A DNA stretch of 64,000 nucleotides, taken from assembly GCF_003953935.1 (NCBI RefSeq), contig NZ_RXLQ01000007.1:222110-286109 (forward strand). Reading direction: 5' to 3'. The stretch's first letter is position 1. Every line of letters begins with the position of its first letter. The position numbers and the translations under genes were made by a program. The notes beneath the pieces are model-generated. The model made no database searches. It saw nothing but the letters and a program-made list of their open reading frames with translations, and was not told the origin of the DNA. Origin of the DNA: Massilia atriviolacea. GTDB lineage: Bacteria; Pseudomonadota; Gammaproteobacteria; Burkholderiales; Burkholderiaceae_D. Shown piece after piece: positions 51,823 through 62,935 of the stretch.

Positions 51823-52608
51823 ATGGAATATCAAACACTCGCCGTCGCCGTCGCCGGCAAGGTCGCCACCGTCACCTTGAACCGCCCGGACGTGCGCAAC
51901 GCCTTCAACGAGATCACGATCGCCGAACTGTCGCTCGCTTTCGATGAACTGGGCCGCGCAGACGATATCCGCGCCATCGTGCTCGATGCGAACGGGCCGG
52001 CCTTCTGCGCCGGCGCGGACCTGAACTGGATGAAGAAGATGGCCGGCTATTCGCACGCCGAAAACAGCGAGGACGCCTCCAGGCTGGCCGAGATGCTGCG
52101 CGCGATCTACCTGTGCCCGAAACCGGTGCTCGCCAAGATCCAGGGCGACTGCTACGCCGGCGGCATGGGCGTGGTGGCCGCCTGCGACATCGCGGTAACT
52201 GTCAACAGCGCCAGCTTCTGCCTGTCCGAAGTCAAGCTCGGACTGATCCCGGCGACCATTTCGCCATACGTGATCCGCGCCATGGGCGAGAACGCGGCGC
52301 GCCGCTACTTCCTCACGGCCGAAAAATTCAGCGCCCAGGAAGCGCACCGCATCGGCTTCGTGCACGATGTGGTGCCGGCCGACGCGCTCGACGCCCACGT
52401 GGCGGCCATCGTCAACGCGATCGTCACCAGCAGCCCGAACGCCGTGCGCGAAGCCAAGGTGCTGGTGCGCGAGATCGCCGGCAAGGCGGTCGACGCGGCG
52501 ATGGTGGTCGACACCGCCGAACGCATCGCCAACGTGCGCGCCTCAAGCGAAGGGCGCGAAGGCGTGGCCTCGTTCCTCGAAAAACGCAAGCCTTCGTGGC
52601 TGGTGTAA
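51823..52608 (+). CDS. liuC: 3-Methylglutaconyl-CoA hydratase (enoyl-CoA hydratase family)
   Basis: 261 residues of the crotonase fold. The oxyanion-hole regions are FCAGADLNWMKKMAGYS and GDCYAGGMGVVAACDIAV; LSEVKLGLIPATISPYVIRAMG follows. The NWM pattern after the first loop is usual for LiuC-type hydratases. It hydrates 3-methylglutaconyl-CoA to HMG-CoA. AAGGA lies before the ATG, nine bases after the liuB stop. Confidence 0.92.
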   Translation: MEYQTLAVAVAGKVATVTLNRPDVRNAFNEITIAELSLAFDELGRADDIRAIVLDANGPAFCAGADLNWMKKMAGYSHAENSEDASRLAEMLRAIYLCPKPVLAKIQGDCYAGGMGVVAACDIAVTVNSASFCLSEVKLGLIPATISPYVIRAMGENAARRYFLTAEKFSAQEAHRIGFVHDVVPADALDAHVAAIVNAIVTSSPNAVREAKVLVREIAGKAVDAAMVVDTAERIANVRASSEGREGVASFLEKRKPSWLV

Positions 52609-52622
52609 GGGGGATGGCGGAC

Positions 52623-53963
52623 ATGTCCCAGGATTGGGTAGCGCGCAGCCTGCGCAGCGTGTGGCATCCGTGCACGCAGATGCAGCATCACGCGAACGGT
52701 GAAAACAGCGTTCCGCTGATTCCGGTCAGCCACGGGCGCGGCGCGTGGCTGTATGACCACGAGGGCAAGCGTTACCTGGATGCGATCAGTTCCTGGTGGG
52801 TCAACCTGTTCGGCCACGCCAACCCGGTCATCAACGCGGCCCTCAAGGACCAGCTGGACCGGCTCGAGCACGCCATGCTGGCCGGCTTCACGCACGAACC
52901 GGTGGTGCGCCTGTCGGAGCAGTTGTCCGAGATGACCGGCAAGGTGCTCGGCCACGCGTTCTATGCGTCGGACGGCGCATCGGCGGTCGAGATCGCGCTG
53001 AAAATGAGTTTCCATGCGTGGCGCAACGCGGGCCTGTCGGACAAGCAGGAATTCGTCTGCCTGCAGGGCAGCTACCACGGCGAAACCATCGGCGCGCTGG
53101 CGGTCACCGACGTGGCCCTGTTCAAGGATGCCTACGGCCCGCTGCTGCGCGCCGCGCGCGTGGTGGCCTCGCCGGACGCGCGCAATGCGCTGGAAGGCGA
53201 AAGCGCGCAGGACGTGGCGCGGCGCGCCGCCGCCGATGTGGAAAAGCTGTTCGAAGAACGCGCGGACCGCATCGCCGCCATCATCATCGAACCGCTGGTC
53301 CAGTGCGCGACCGGCATGGCGATGCACGACCCGCTGTACCTGACCCTGGTGCGCGAACTGTGCGACCGCTTCCAGGTGCACATGATCCTCGACGAAATCG
53401 CGGTCGGCTGCGGACGCACCGGCACCTTTTTCGCCTGCGAGCAGGCCGCCATCTGGCCCGACTTCCTGTGCCTGTCGAAAGGCATCAGCGGCGGCTACCT
53501 GCCGCTCTCGCTGGTGCTCACGCGCGACGAGGTGTACCAGGCCTTCTACAGCGCCGATGTCACGCGCGGCTTCCTGCATTCGCACTCGTACACCGGCAAT
53601 CCGCTGGCCTGCCGCGCGGCGCTGGCGACCCTGCAGATCTTCCAGGACGACGATGTGTTGAACCGCAACCGCGCGCGCGCCACGCGCCTGACGATGGCGC
53701 TCGCGCCCCTGGCAGAACATGAGCGCGTGCGCAATTTCCGCCAGCGCGGCATGATCTGGGCCTTCGACGCGGTCGAACCGGACGCCGCGCGCGCCGCCAC
53801 CTTCTCGCGCCGCTTCTTCGCCAGCGCGCTGGAAAACGAACTGCTGCTGCGCCCCATCGGCCGCACCGTCTACCTGATGCCGCCGTATATCCTCGGCGAC
53901 GAGGAAAGCGACGGCCTGGCCGAGCGCACCCGCGCCGTGTTCGACTCCGTGATCGCGAGCTGA
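52623..53963 (+). CDS. bioA: Adenosylmethionine-8-amino-7-oxononanoate aminotransferase
   Basis: 446 residues. A fold-type I PLP aminotransferase of biotin synthesis. WHPCTQMQHH near the N-terminus, RYLDAISSWWVNLFGH, FYASDGASAVEIALKMSFH, HGETIGALAVTD, ILDEIAVGCGRTGTFFA and the PLP lysine in LCLSKGISGGYLPLS identify BioA. The ATG at 52623 is preferred over 52614 because TAAGGGGG is nine bases before it. It is the first of four bio genes inside the liu operon, 14 bases after liuC. Confidence 0.95.
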   Translation: MSQDWVARSLRSVWHPCTQMQHHANGENSVPLIPVSHGRGAWLYDHEGKRYLDAISSWWVNLFGHANPVINAALKDQLDRLEHAMLAGFTHEPVVRLSEQLSEMTGKVLGHAFYASDGASAVEIALKMSFHAWRNAGLSDKQEFVCLQGSYHGETIGALAVTDVALFKDAYGPLLRAARVVASPDARNALEGESAQDVARRAAADVEKLFEERADRIAAIIIEPLVQCATGMAMHDPLYLTLVRELCDRFQVHMILDEIAVGCGRTGTFFACEQAAIWPDFLCLSKGISGGYLPLSLVLTRDEVYQAFYSADVTRGFLHSHSYTGNPLACRAALATLQIFQDDDVLNRNRARATRLTMALAPLAEHERVRNFRQRGMIWAFDAVEPDAARAATFSRRFFASALENELLLRPIGRTVYLMPPYILGDEESDGLAERTRAVFDSVIAS

Positions 53964-53966
53964 CAG

Positions 53967-55148
53967 ATGAAACTGATCGACGCCATCGAGAGCCAGCTGC
54001 GCCAGCTCGACGAGCAAAGCCTGACGCGCGAACGGCGCGTGGTGGAAACGCCGTGCAAGCCGCGCCTGATGGTGGGCGGGCGCGCGCTGCTGGCCTTTGC
54101 CAGCAACGACTACCTGGGCCTGGCCGCGCACCCGCGCGTGGTCGACGCGCTGCGCGAAGGCGCGGACCTGTACGGCGCCGGCAGCGGCGCCTCGCACCTG
54201 ATCTCGGGCCACAGCGTGGCGCACCAGCGGCTGGAAGACCGGCTGGCCGAATTCGTCGGCCCGCACCTGGAATCGGCGCGCGCGCTGAGCTTTTGCACCG
54301 GCTACATGGCCAACCTGGCGATCCTGACCGCCCTCGGCGCCGACGGCGACGCCCAGATTTTTTCGGAGTCGCTGAACCACGCCTCGCTGATCGACGGCGC
54401 GCGCCTGGCGCGTGCCTCGGTCAAGGTGTATCCGCACGCCGACCTGGCGGCCCTCGGCGCCCTGCTGGCCGCCAGCAACGCCACCACCAAGCTGGTGGTC
54501 ACCGACAGCGTCTTCAGCATGGATGGCGACATCGCTCCCCTGCCCGAGCTGCTGGCGCTGTGCGAACGGCACGATGCATGGCTGGTGATCGACGACGCCC
54601 ACGGCTTCGGCGTGCTGGGCGCGCACGGACGCGGCGCGCTCGAGCACTTCGATCTGCGCTCGCCGAATATCGTCTACATGGGCACCCTGGGCAAGGCCGC
54701 CGGCGTCGGCGGCGCGTTCGTGGCGGCGCACGCCAGCGTGATCGAACTGATGATCCAGCGCGGACGCCCGTACATCTACACCACCGCCGCGCCGCCGGCG
54801 CTGGCGCACGCGCTGCTGGCCAGCATCGACATCATCGGCGGCGACGAAGGCGCCTCGCGCCGCGCGCACCTGCAGTCCCTGATCGCCGCCTTCGACGAGC
54901 AGCTCGACCTGACCCGCTGGCAGCGCGTACCGTCGAACACCGCGATCCAGGCGATCGTGATCGGCACCAACGAAGAAGTCCTGCGCATCGGCGCCGGCCT
55001 GCACGGCCATGGCCTGTGGGTGCCGGCGATCCGGCCTCCGACCGTGCCCGAAGGGACCGCGCGCCTGCGCGCGACCCTCTCGGCTGCGCACACGCACGAA
55101 GAAGTCGCGCAGCTTGCCGCTGTGCTCAACGACCTGGAAAGGACGTGA
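53967..55148 (+). CDS. bioF: 8-Amino-7-oxononanoate synthase
   Basis: 393 residues. This PLP enzyme condenses pimeloyl-ACP/CoA with L-alanine. Features: [71 protein letters not shown] and the lysine in [15 protein letters not shown]. It begins three bases after bioA and ends one base before bioD. Confidence 0.95.
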   Translation: MKLIDAIESQLRQLDEQSLTRERRVVETPCKPRLMVGGRALLAFASNDYLGLAAHPRVVDALREGADLYGAGSGASHLISGHSVAHQRLEDRLAEFVGPHLESARALSFCTGYMANLAILTALGADGDAQIFSESLNHASLIDGARLARASVKVYPHADLAALGALLAASNATTKLVVTDSVFSMDGDIAPLPELLALCERHDAWLVIDDAHGFGVLGAHGRGALEHFDLRSPNIVYMGTLGKAAGVGGAFVAAHASVIELMIQRGRPYIYTTAAPPALAHALLASIDIIGGDEGASRRAHLQSLIAAFDEQLDLTRWQRVPSNTAIQAIVIGTNEEVLRIGAGLHGHGLWVPAIRPPTVPEGTARLRATLSAAHTHEEVAQLAAVLNDLERT

Positions 55149-55149
55149 A

Positions 55150-55956
55150 ATGAGCCTCAATGATCCCATCGTACCCGTCGTAACCGAACCGGCAGCCGGC
55201 GCCGAAGCGGTCCTCGCCGCCGAGCCGCAGCCGTCGCTGGCGGCCGAAGGCCTGCCGTCCCGCTTCTGCTGCTTCGTCACCGGCACCGACACCGAAATCG
55301 GCAAGACGCTGGTCTCGGCCGCGATCCTGCACACGCTGGTGGCCGGCGGCGTGCGCGCCTGCGGCATGAAGCCGGTGGCCGCCGGCGCCGCCATGCGCGA
55401 CGGCGAGCTGCATAACGACGACGCCGACATGCTGGTCGCCGAGAGCAATGTGCACCTGCCGGTCAACATCACCACCCCCTACATGCTGCGCGAAGCCTGC
55501 GCGCCGCACATCGCCGCCCGCATCGATGGCGTGACCATCGAACCGGTGCCGATCATCGCCGCCTATGCCGAAATCGCGGCCGCCTCGGATGCCGTGGTGG
55601 TCGAGGGCGTGGGCGGCTTCCGGGTGCCGTTCTCGGACGATTTCGACAGCGCCCAGCTGGCCGAACAACTCAACCTGCCGGTGATCCTGGTGGTGGGTCT
55701 GCGCCTCGGCTGCATCAGCCACGCGCTGCTGACGGTCGAGGCGATCATCGCGCGCGGCCTGGTGCTGGCCGGCTGGGTGGTCAACGAGATCGATCCGGAC
55801 ATGCGCTTCGCCGACGAGAATGTCGAGGCGCTGGCCGAGCGCATCCCGGCGCGCCTGCTGGGGCGCGTCCCGTACCTGGACCAGCCGACTGCTGCTAGAG
55901 CGGCCAAATTTATTGATCTCGCGGGGCTGCCTGGCTGGCCGTCCGCGCGCGACTGA
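55150..55956 (+). CDS. bioD: Dethiobiotin synthetase
   Basis: 268 residues, longer than the usual 225-240 because of an extra alanine/proline-rich N-terminal segment of about 38 residues ([16 protein letters not shown]...). The enzyme part starts at [20 protein letters not shown] with its P-loop, followed by [35 protein letters not shown] and [16 protein letters not shown]. It closes the ureido ring of biotin with CO2 and ATP. It starts one base after bioF; the ATG at 55150 is the only good candidate, so the extension seems real unless an internal start is used. Confidence 0.93.
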   Translation: MSLNDPIVPVVTEPAAGAEAVLAAEPQPSLAAEGLPSRFCCFVTGTDTEIGKTLVSAAILHTLVAGGVRACGMKPVAAGAAMRDGELHNDDADMLVAESNVHLPVNITTPYMLREACAPHIAARIDGVTIEPVPIIAAYAEIAAASDAVVVEGVGGFRVPFSDDFDSAQLAEQLNLPVILVVGLRLGCISHALLTVEAIIARGLVLAGWVVNEIDPDMRFADENVEALAERIPARLLGRVPYLDQPTAARAAKFIDLAGLPGWPSARD

Positions 55957-55972
55957 ACCTGAAGGAACCACG

Positions 55973-57001
55973 ATGTCCCAAACTCTCTCTTTCCACCCGC
56001 CTGCGGCCGCGATCACCCTGCTTGACACGGCCACCTGGCCGCTGGCGGACGTGCTGGCCCTGTTCGAGCTGCCCTTCAACGAACTGATGTTCCAGGCCCA
56101 GACCGTGCACCGCAAGCAGTTCCCGGCGGGCGACGTCGAACTGGCCACGCTGTTGTCGATCAAGACCGGCGGCTGCGAGGAAGACTGCGGCTACTGCCCG
56201 CAGGCGGCGCGCTACGACACCGGCGTCGAAGCCAAGAAGATCCTCGGCATCGACACGGTGCTCGACGCCGCGCGCCAGGCCAAGGCCAACGGCGCCACCC
56301 GCTTCTGCATGGGCGCCGCCTGGCGCAGCCCGAAAGAGCGCGACATGGAAAAGGTCGAAGAGATGGTGCGCGAAGTCAAGGCGCTGGGCCTGGAAACCTG
56401 CGCCACCCTCGGCATGCTCGAGGAAGGCCAGGCCGACCGCCTGAAGGAAGCGGGCCTGGACTACTACAACCACAACCTGGACACCGCGCCTGAGTTCTAC
56501 AGCAATGTGATCTCGACCCGCGAATACCAGGACCGCCTCGACACCCTGGGCCGCGTGCGCAGCGCCGGCCTGAAGGTCTGCTGCGGCGGCATCGTCGGCA
56601 TGGGCGAATCGCGCCTGCAGCGCGCCGGCCTGATCGCGCAACTGGCGAACCTGAACCCGTACCCGGAATCGGTGCCTGTGAATCACCTGGTGCAGGTCGA
56701 AGGCACGCCGCTGCACGGCATGGACCCGCTCGACCCGTTCGAATTCGTGCGCACCATCGCAGTCGCCCGCATCACCATGCCGCAGGCGCGCGTGCGCCTG
56801 TCGGCGGGCCGCCGCCAGATGGGCGAAGCGGTGCAGGCGATGTGCTTCCTGGCCGGCGCGAATTCGATTTTCTACGGCGACAAGCTGCTCACCACCGACA
56901 ACCCGGAAGCCGAGGACGACCGCGTCCTGCTGGCCAAACTGGGCCTGGTAACGCGCGCGTCGACCCTGGAATCGGCGCCCAAGGCCAGCTGCGGCGGCTG
57001 A
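55973..57001 (+). CDS. bioB: Biotin synthase
   Basis: 342 residues, radical SAM. The 4Fe-4S motif is C-E-E-D-C-G-Y-C (Cys68, Cys72, Cys75); the SAM and 2Fe-2S regions show [44 protein letters not shown] and [10 protein letters not shown]. It inserts sulphur into dethiobiotin. AAGGAA precedes the ATG, 16 bases after bioD. It ends 34 bases before liuD, the largest gap in the operon. Confidence 0.97.
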   Translation: MSQTLSFHPPAAAITLLDTATWPLADVLALFELPFNELMFQAQTVHRKQFPAGDVELATLLSIKTGGCEEDCGYCPQAARYDTGVEAKKILGIDTVLDAARQAKANGATRFCMGAAWRSPKERDMEKVEEMVREVKALGLETCATLGMLEEGQADRLKEAGLDYYNHNLDTAPEFYSNVISTREYQDRLDTLGRVRSAGLKVCCGGIVGMGESRLQRAGLIAQLANLNPYPESVPVNHLVQVEGTPLHGMDPLDPFEFVRTIAVARITMPQARVRLSAGRRQMGEAVQAMCFLAGANSIFYGDKLLTTDNPEAEDDRVLLAKLGLVTRASTLESAPKASCGG

Positions 57002-57035
57002 TCCACCACCTTAGAACAACCATCGAGACCCACGC

Positions 57036-59078
<2,043 letters not shown>

Positions 59079-59106
59079 AACTAGAAAAACCATAGTGGAG
59101 ACAAGC

Positions 59107-60036
59107 ATGCGCATTCTTCTACATCGGGCCGACGGCGTTACCGAGCCGTGGGTCCGCGATTTCGCCAGCGTGCTGCCCCAGGCCGAAGTGGTAGTCTGGC
59201 AGGAGGGCGTCTACTGCGCGCCGTGCGATTACGCGGTCCTGTGGTCGCCGCCGGCGGCGCTGCTCGACCAGCTGGCCAAGGTCAAGGCCATCTTCCTGAC
59301 CGGCGCCGGCGTGGACGCCATTCTCAAGTTCGGCGACGCGCTGCCGCCGGTGCCGATCATCCGCCTGGGCGACGCCGGCATGGCGGTCCAGATGGCCGAA
59401 TACGTGGCGCACGCGGTGCTGCGCTACTTCCGCCGCTTCGACGAATACGAACGCCAGGCGCGCCGTGGCGTCTGGGCGCCGCTGCCGCAGTTCGACAAGG
59501 CGCAATTCACGGTCGGCGTGATGGGCATGGGCATGCTGGGCAAGCGCGTGCTCGACTCGCTGGCGCAGTTCGGTTTTCCGCTGCGCGGCTGGAGCCGCGG
59601 CTACAAGGAGATCGAGGGCGTGACCTGCTTTGCGGGCGAAGAAGGCCTCGACGACTTCTTGCGCGGCACGCGGGTGCTGGTGTGCATGCTGCCGCTCACG
59701 CCCGACACCACCAACCTGCTGGCGCGCGCCAACCTGTCCAAGCTGCCCGAGGGCGCATACGTGGTCAACGTGGCGCGCGGCGCGCACGTGGCCGAGCCGG
59801 ATTTGCTGACCCTGATCCGTTCGGGCCACATCGCCGGGGCCACGCTCGACGTGTTCCGCAACGAGCCGCTGCCAGGACCGCATCCGTTCTGGGACGAGCC
59901 GCGCATCACCATCACGCCGCATATCTCGGCGCTGACCTTGCGCAGCGAAAGCGTGGCGCAGATCGCCGGCAAGATCGGCGCGCTGGAACGCGGCGAAGCG
60001 GTGGCCGACGTGGTCGACCGCGCACGCGGGTATTAA
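59107..60036 (+). CDS. D-2-hydroxyacid dehydrogenase of the GhrA type
   Basis: 309 residues. NAD(P)-binding motif VGVMGMGMLGKRVLDSL, then LPLTPDTTNLLARANLSKLPEGAYVVNVARGAH, ATLDVFRNEPLPGPHPFWDEPRITITPH with the catalytic Arg/Glu/His set. It resembles glyoxylate/hydroxypyruvate reductase A. The ATG at 59107 has GGAG six bases upstream; a GTG at 59095 is in frame. It is not a known member of the leucine pathway; its place between liuD and liuE suggests a linked 2-keto or 2-hydroxy acid step, which is inference. Confidence 0.9.
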   Translation: MRILLHRADGVTEPWVRDFASVLPQAEVVVWQEGVYCAPCDYAVLWSPPAALLDQLAKVKAIFLTGAGVDAILKFGDALPPVPIIRLGDAGMAVQMAEYVAHAVLRYFRRFDEYERQARRGVWAPLPQFDKAQFTVGVMGMGMLGKRVLDSLAQFGFPLRGWSRGYKEIEGVTCFAGEEGLDDFLRGTRVLVCMLPLTPDTTNLLARANLSKLPEGAYVVNVARGAHVAEPDLLTLIRSGHIAGATLDVFRNEPLPGPHPFWDEPRITITPHISALTLRSESVAQIAGKIGALERGEAVADVVDRARGY

Positions 60037-60056
60037 CCGTTACCGAAGGAACCAAC

Positions 60057-60968
60057 ATGAGCACCCTGCCGCAACAAGTCAAGATCGTCGAAGTCGGGCC
60101 GCGCGACGGCCTGCAGAACGAGAAGGAGTCGGTGCCCGCCGCCGTCAAGATCGAGCTGGTCGACCGCCTCTCGCGCGCCGGCTTCGCGAACATCGAAGCG
60201 GCGTCGTTCGTCTCGCCCAAGTGGGTGCCGCAGATGGCGACCAGCACCGAGGTGATGGCCGGGATCGCGCGCCGCGCGGGCGCCATTTATTCGGCGCTCA
60301 CGCCGAACATGCAGGGCTTCGATGCGGCGCTGGCGGCCAAGGCCGACGAAGTCGTCATCTTCGGCTCGGCCTCGGAGGCGTTCTCGCAAAAGAACATCAA
60401 CTGCTCGATCGCCGAATCGATTGCGCGCTTCGAGGGCGTGGCCAGGGCGGCCAAGGAACACGGCCTGCGCCTGCGCGGCAGCATCAGCTGCGCGTTCGGC
60501 TGCCCGTACCAGGGCGAAGTCTCGCTCGACGCCGTGGCCGACGTGGTGGGGCGCATGCGCGAACTGGGATGCGACGAGATCGACATCGCCGATACCATCG
60601 GCGTGGCGACCGCGCGCAAGACGCAGGCGGTGATGCTGCGCGCCGCACAGGAGTTTCACCTGGACCGGATCTCGGGGCACTTTCACGACACCTACGGACA
60701 GGCGCTGGCGAATATCTATGCCAGCCTGGAAGTGGGCGTGTCGATCTTCCATTCGTCGGTGTCGGGACTGGGCGGCTGCCCGTATGCCAAGGGCGCGACG
60801 GGGAATGTGGCGACCGAGGATGTGCTGTACCTGATGCAGGGCTTGGGCATCGATACCGGGATCGACCTCGATATGGTGGTCGATGCGGGGCAGTTCATTT
60901 CGCAGCACCTGGGCCGCAAGGGATCTAGCCGCGCGGGCAATGCGCTGGCGGCCAAGCGCGCGGGCTGA
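60057..60968 (+). CDS. liuE: Hydroxymethylglutaryl-CoA lyase
   Basis: 303 residues, a TIM-barrel lyase that cuts HMG-CoA to acetyl-CoA and acetoacetate. Features: IVEVGPRDGLQNEKESVPA with catalytic Arg/Asp, ISCAFGCPYQGEV, ISGHFHDTYGQALANIYASL with the metal-binding histidines and the signature SVSGLGGCPYAKGATGNVATED with the catalytic Cys. AAGGAA precedes the ATG. It is the last gene of the operon; a GC-rich palindrome (61003-61022) follows 34 bases downstream. Confidence 0.96.
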   Translation: MSTLPQQVKIVEVGPRDGLQNEKESVPAAVKIELVDRLSRAGFANIEAASFVSPKWVPQMATSTEVMAGIARRAGAIYSALTPNMQGFDAALAAKADEVVIFGSASEAFSQKNINCSIAESIARFEGVARAAKEHGLRLRGSISCAFGCPYQGEVSLDAVADVVGRMRELGCDEIDIADTIGVATARKTQAVMLRAAQEFHLDRISGHFHDTYGQALANIYASLEVGVSIFHSSVSGLGGCPYAKGATGNVATEDVLYLMQGLGIDTGIDLDMVVDAGQFISQHLGRKGSSRAGNALAAKRAG

Positions 60969-61002
60969 TCGCACCTTCGGACCCCTGGCCGCACAGCCTT
61001 GG

Positions 61003-61022
61003 GTCCCCGCCTGCGCGGGGAC
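61003..61022. repeat. Dispersed-type palindrome after liuE
   Basis: GTCCCCGC, CTGC, GCGGGGAC: an eight-pair stem with the same CTGC loop as the element at 13235. It may end or stabilise the liu/bio transcript, but no T-run follows. Confidence 0.75.
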
Positions 61023-61036
61023 GAGGGCCGATGCGG

Positions 61037-61418
61037 CTAATCGTGTCGAGGGCTGTGGCCGGCGACGAAGCCGCGCAGGAAGGCGATGAACATCCCGACC
61101 CTGGCCGGCAGGTGGCGCGTGTTGGGGTAGACCGTACGCGCCCTGCTCCGGCAGCGCATACGCGGGCAGTAGCCGCACCAGGCGCCCCGCCGCCACATCG
61201 TCGTGCACCAGCCAGTCGGGCAAAACCGCCACGCCCGCGCCAGCGGGCGCGAGACTGCGCGTGGTGCGCGTCAGGAGCGACACGCCGAGCTCCCCCTCCA
61301 GCTGCTTCAGGTTGAAGCTCAGCATGGCTTTGGTGACGTCCAGGCGGGCTGCGGCGTTGGTGAACGAGCCGGTCTCGACAATGGTGACGAACATTTGCAG
61401 CCGGTTCAGGTTGAGCAT
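61037..61418 (-). pseudogene. LysR-family regulator remnant with central deletion and frameshift
   Basis: From the ATG at 61418 a normal LysR helix-turn-helix is readable (LNRLQMFVTIVETGSFTNAA, DVTKAMLSFNLKQLEGELGV, LLTRTTRSLAPAGAG). It then jumps directly to VAVLPDWLVHDDVAAGRLVRL, which belongs near the C-terminus of LysR proteins; roughly 150-180 residues of the effector domain are missing. A frameshift follows at about GAYG, after which another frame gives YPNTRHLPARVGMFIAFLRG up to a TAG at 61037, the normal LysR ending. A deletion followed by a frameshift makes it non-functional as a regulator. Confidence 0.8.
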
Positions 61419-61529
61419 CCATGGCCAATCGATTGTCAATGCAGATTGACAGTGTATTACGGCGAAAACGATTTTTCTTCCTCTGCCGCACTTTTATAAT
61501 GGCTTGTCAATCATGCAAAGGAGACTGCC

Positions 61530-62045
61530 ATGCCCCATCCCCTTATTAATCTCGACCAGCTTGCGCCGCAAGACATGCCGCCGCAATACGCGCCCACGGG
61601 CGCGGCGGCAGAGCGCTTTGCGCCGCGCATCGCGATGATTGGCGAGCTGATCGGCATGCGCGCGCTGGGCTGCAACCTGACCGTGCTGGCGCCCGGCAAG
61701 CGCGCCTTTCCCTTTCATAATCATCGGGTAAACGAAGAGGTGTTCATCGTTGTCCAAGGCAGTGGGACGATCAGGATCGGGGCCGACAGCTATCCCTTGC
61801 GGCAGGGCGATATTGTTGCCTGTCCGGCGGGCGGGCAGGAGACGGCGCATCAGATTATCAATACGGGTGAGGGAGAGTTGCGTTATCTGGCGCTGAGCAC
61901 CAACCAGTCGCCGGAAGTGGTGGAATTTCCCGATTCCGGGAAGTATGCGACACTGCTGCTCGATGCGGACGGCGGCGCACGCACGCTGCCACAACGGACA
62001 GTCGGCCACATTGGCCAATCGGTCGACTACTGGGAAGGAGAATGA
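61530..62045 (+). CDS. Cupin-domain protein
   Basis: 171 residues. The cupin metal motifs are visible as AFPFHNHRVNEEVFIVVQG (two His and a Glu) and the second motif in DIVACPAGGQETAHQIINTG. Similar single-cupin proteins occur as uncharacterised sugar- or transcription-related factors. AAGGAG precedes the ATG with good spacing. It is monocistronic and follows the decayed LysR gene divergently. Confidence 0.85.
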   Translation: MPHPLINLDQLAPQDMPPQYAPTGAAAERFAPRIAMIGELIGMRALGCNLTVLAPGKRAFPFHNHRVNEEVFIVVQGSGTIRIGADSYPLRQGDIVACPAGGQETAHQIINTGEGELRYLALSTNQSPEVVEFPDSGKYATLLLDADGGARTLPQRTVGHIGQSVDYWEGE

Positions 62046-62119
62046 TTGCGAAACAGAACTGCTAGAGGGAGATATGACAGGTCGACGAGATGTTCTTCGT
62101 CGGCCTGCATAAGTAAGAC

Positions 62120-62196
62120 TGGTCGGAGTACAAGGATTCGAACCTTGGACCCCCTGGTCCCAAACCAGGTGCGCTACCGGGCTGCGCCACACTCCG
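62120..62196 (-). tRNA. tRNA-Pro (anticodon TGG)
   Basis: 77 bases including an encoded CCA end. Minus-strand reading: acceptor CGGAGTG pairs with TACTCCG, D-arm with GCGCAGCCCGGTAGCGC, anticodon stem CCTGG/CCAGG around loop TTTGGGA with anticodon TGG, T-arm GGTTCGAATCC. It stands alone between the cupin and the TonB-like gene. Confidence 0.95.
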
Positions 62197-62242
62197 AGGA
62201 CAAGAATCATAGCGGAGGGAATGCGCTTGGTCAAGGGTGAGT

Positions 62243-62908
62243 ATGATTTTTTCGCATTTTTCTACGAAATCGATGAATTTTTACGCATTTGCTGACGGTC
62301 GAGCGGCGAGCGGCCGCGTTTTGCCGCGAATCGGTGCCGGCATCGCTGTGTCGATTGCCTTGCATGGACTGCTGCTGTTCGCCTACCGGCAGGCAGTGGC
62401 GCCGCCGTGGCGGGACGATGCCGAGGCGCCGCACGCGGCGCTGGTGGTGATGCTGCGCGCGCCGCAGGTGATGCCTGAGCGGGAGGCGAAACCGGAGCGG
62501 CCGGTAAAAGAGAAGCCGGCGCTCAAGGTGGACAAGACGCGATCGGCCGGTGCCAGGCCCTCAGCGGCGCAGAAGATTCCGGCGCCCGTCGCAGCGGCGC
62601 CGCATGTGATTGCATCGGCGGAGTCTGCCACACCGGCAGCGTTCACTGTGGCGCCACCGCCAGGGTCGCCGCAGTTCGATCCGGATGCGGCCCGCAAGTT
62701 TGCTCGCCAGATCGCCACCCAGGCGGATCCGGCACGCGCCGGCATGGCGGTGGCGCAGATTCCACCGAAGCCGTATGCCACCGACACCAGGGCGGCACGC
62801 GTGATCGCCCAAGCCAGGCGGCCGGACTGCAAGGATGGCATTCCCGGCGGCTTGCTGGCACCGCTCGTCCTGCTGCTCGACAAGAAGGATAGCGGATGCA
62901 AGTGGTAG
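62243..62908 (+). CDS. TonB-like or energy-transducer-like membrane protein, function unknown
   Basis: 221 residues from the ATG at 62243 (AAGGG upstream; a GTG at 62237 and an ATG at 62273 are alternatives). One membrane helix near residue 35-55 (GAGIAVSIALHGLLLFAY) is followed by a Pro/Ala/Lys-rich linker (REAKPERPVKEKPALKV, about 75-145) and a small C-terminal domain with two cysteines (RPDCKDGIPGG ... DSGCKW). The layout resembles TonB or related periplasm-spanning proteins, but no clear TonB C-terminal domain is readable. No exbB/exbD nearby. Confidence 0.6.
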   Translation: MIFSHFSTKSMNFYAFADGRAASGRVLPRIGAGIAVSIALHGLLLFAYRQAVAPPWRDDAEAPHAALVVMLRAPQVMPEREAKPERPVKEKPALKVDKTRSAGARPSAAQKIPAPVAAAPHVIASAESATPAAFTVAPPPGSPQFDPDAARKFARQIATQADPARAGMAVAQIPPKPYATDTRAARVIAQARRPDCKDGIPGGLLAPLVLLLDKKDSGCKW

Positions 62909-62935
62909 GCCGGCATGTCCACCGGCCCGCACTGC

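Noticed and set aside
52305..55475. A 1056-codon open frame antisense to bioA and bioF
   Set aside because: A shadow frame over well-supported biotin genes; no recognisable domain and no start signal.
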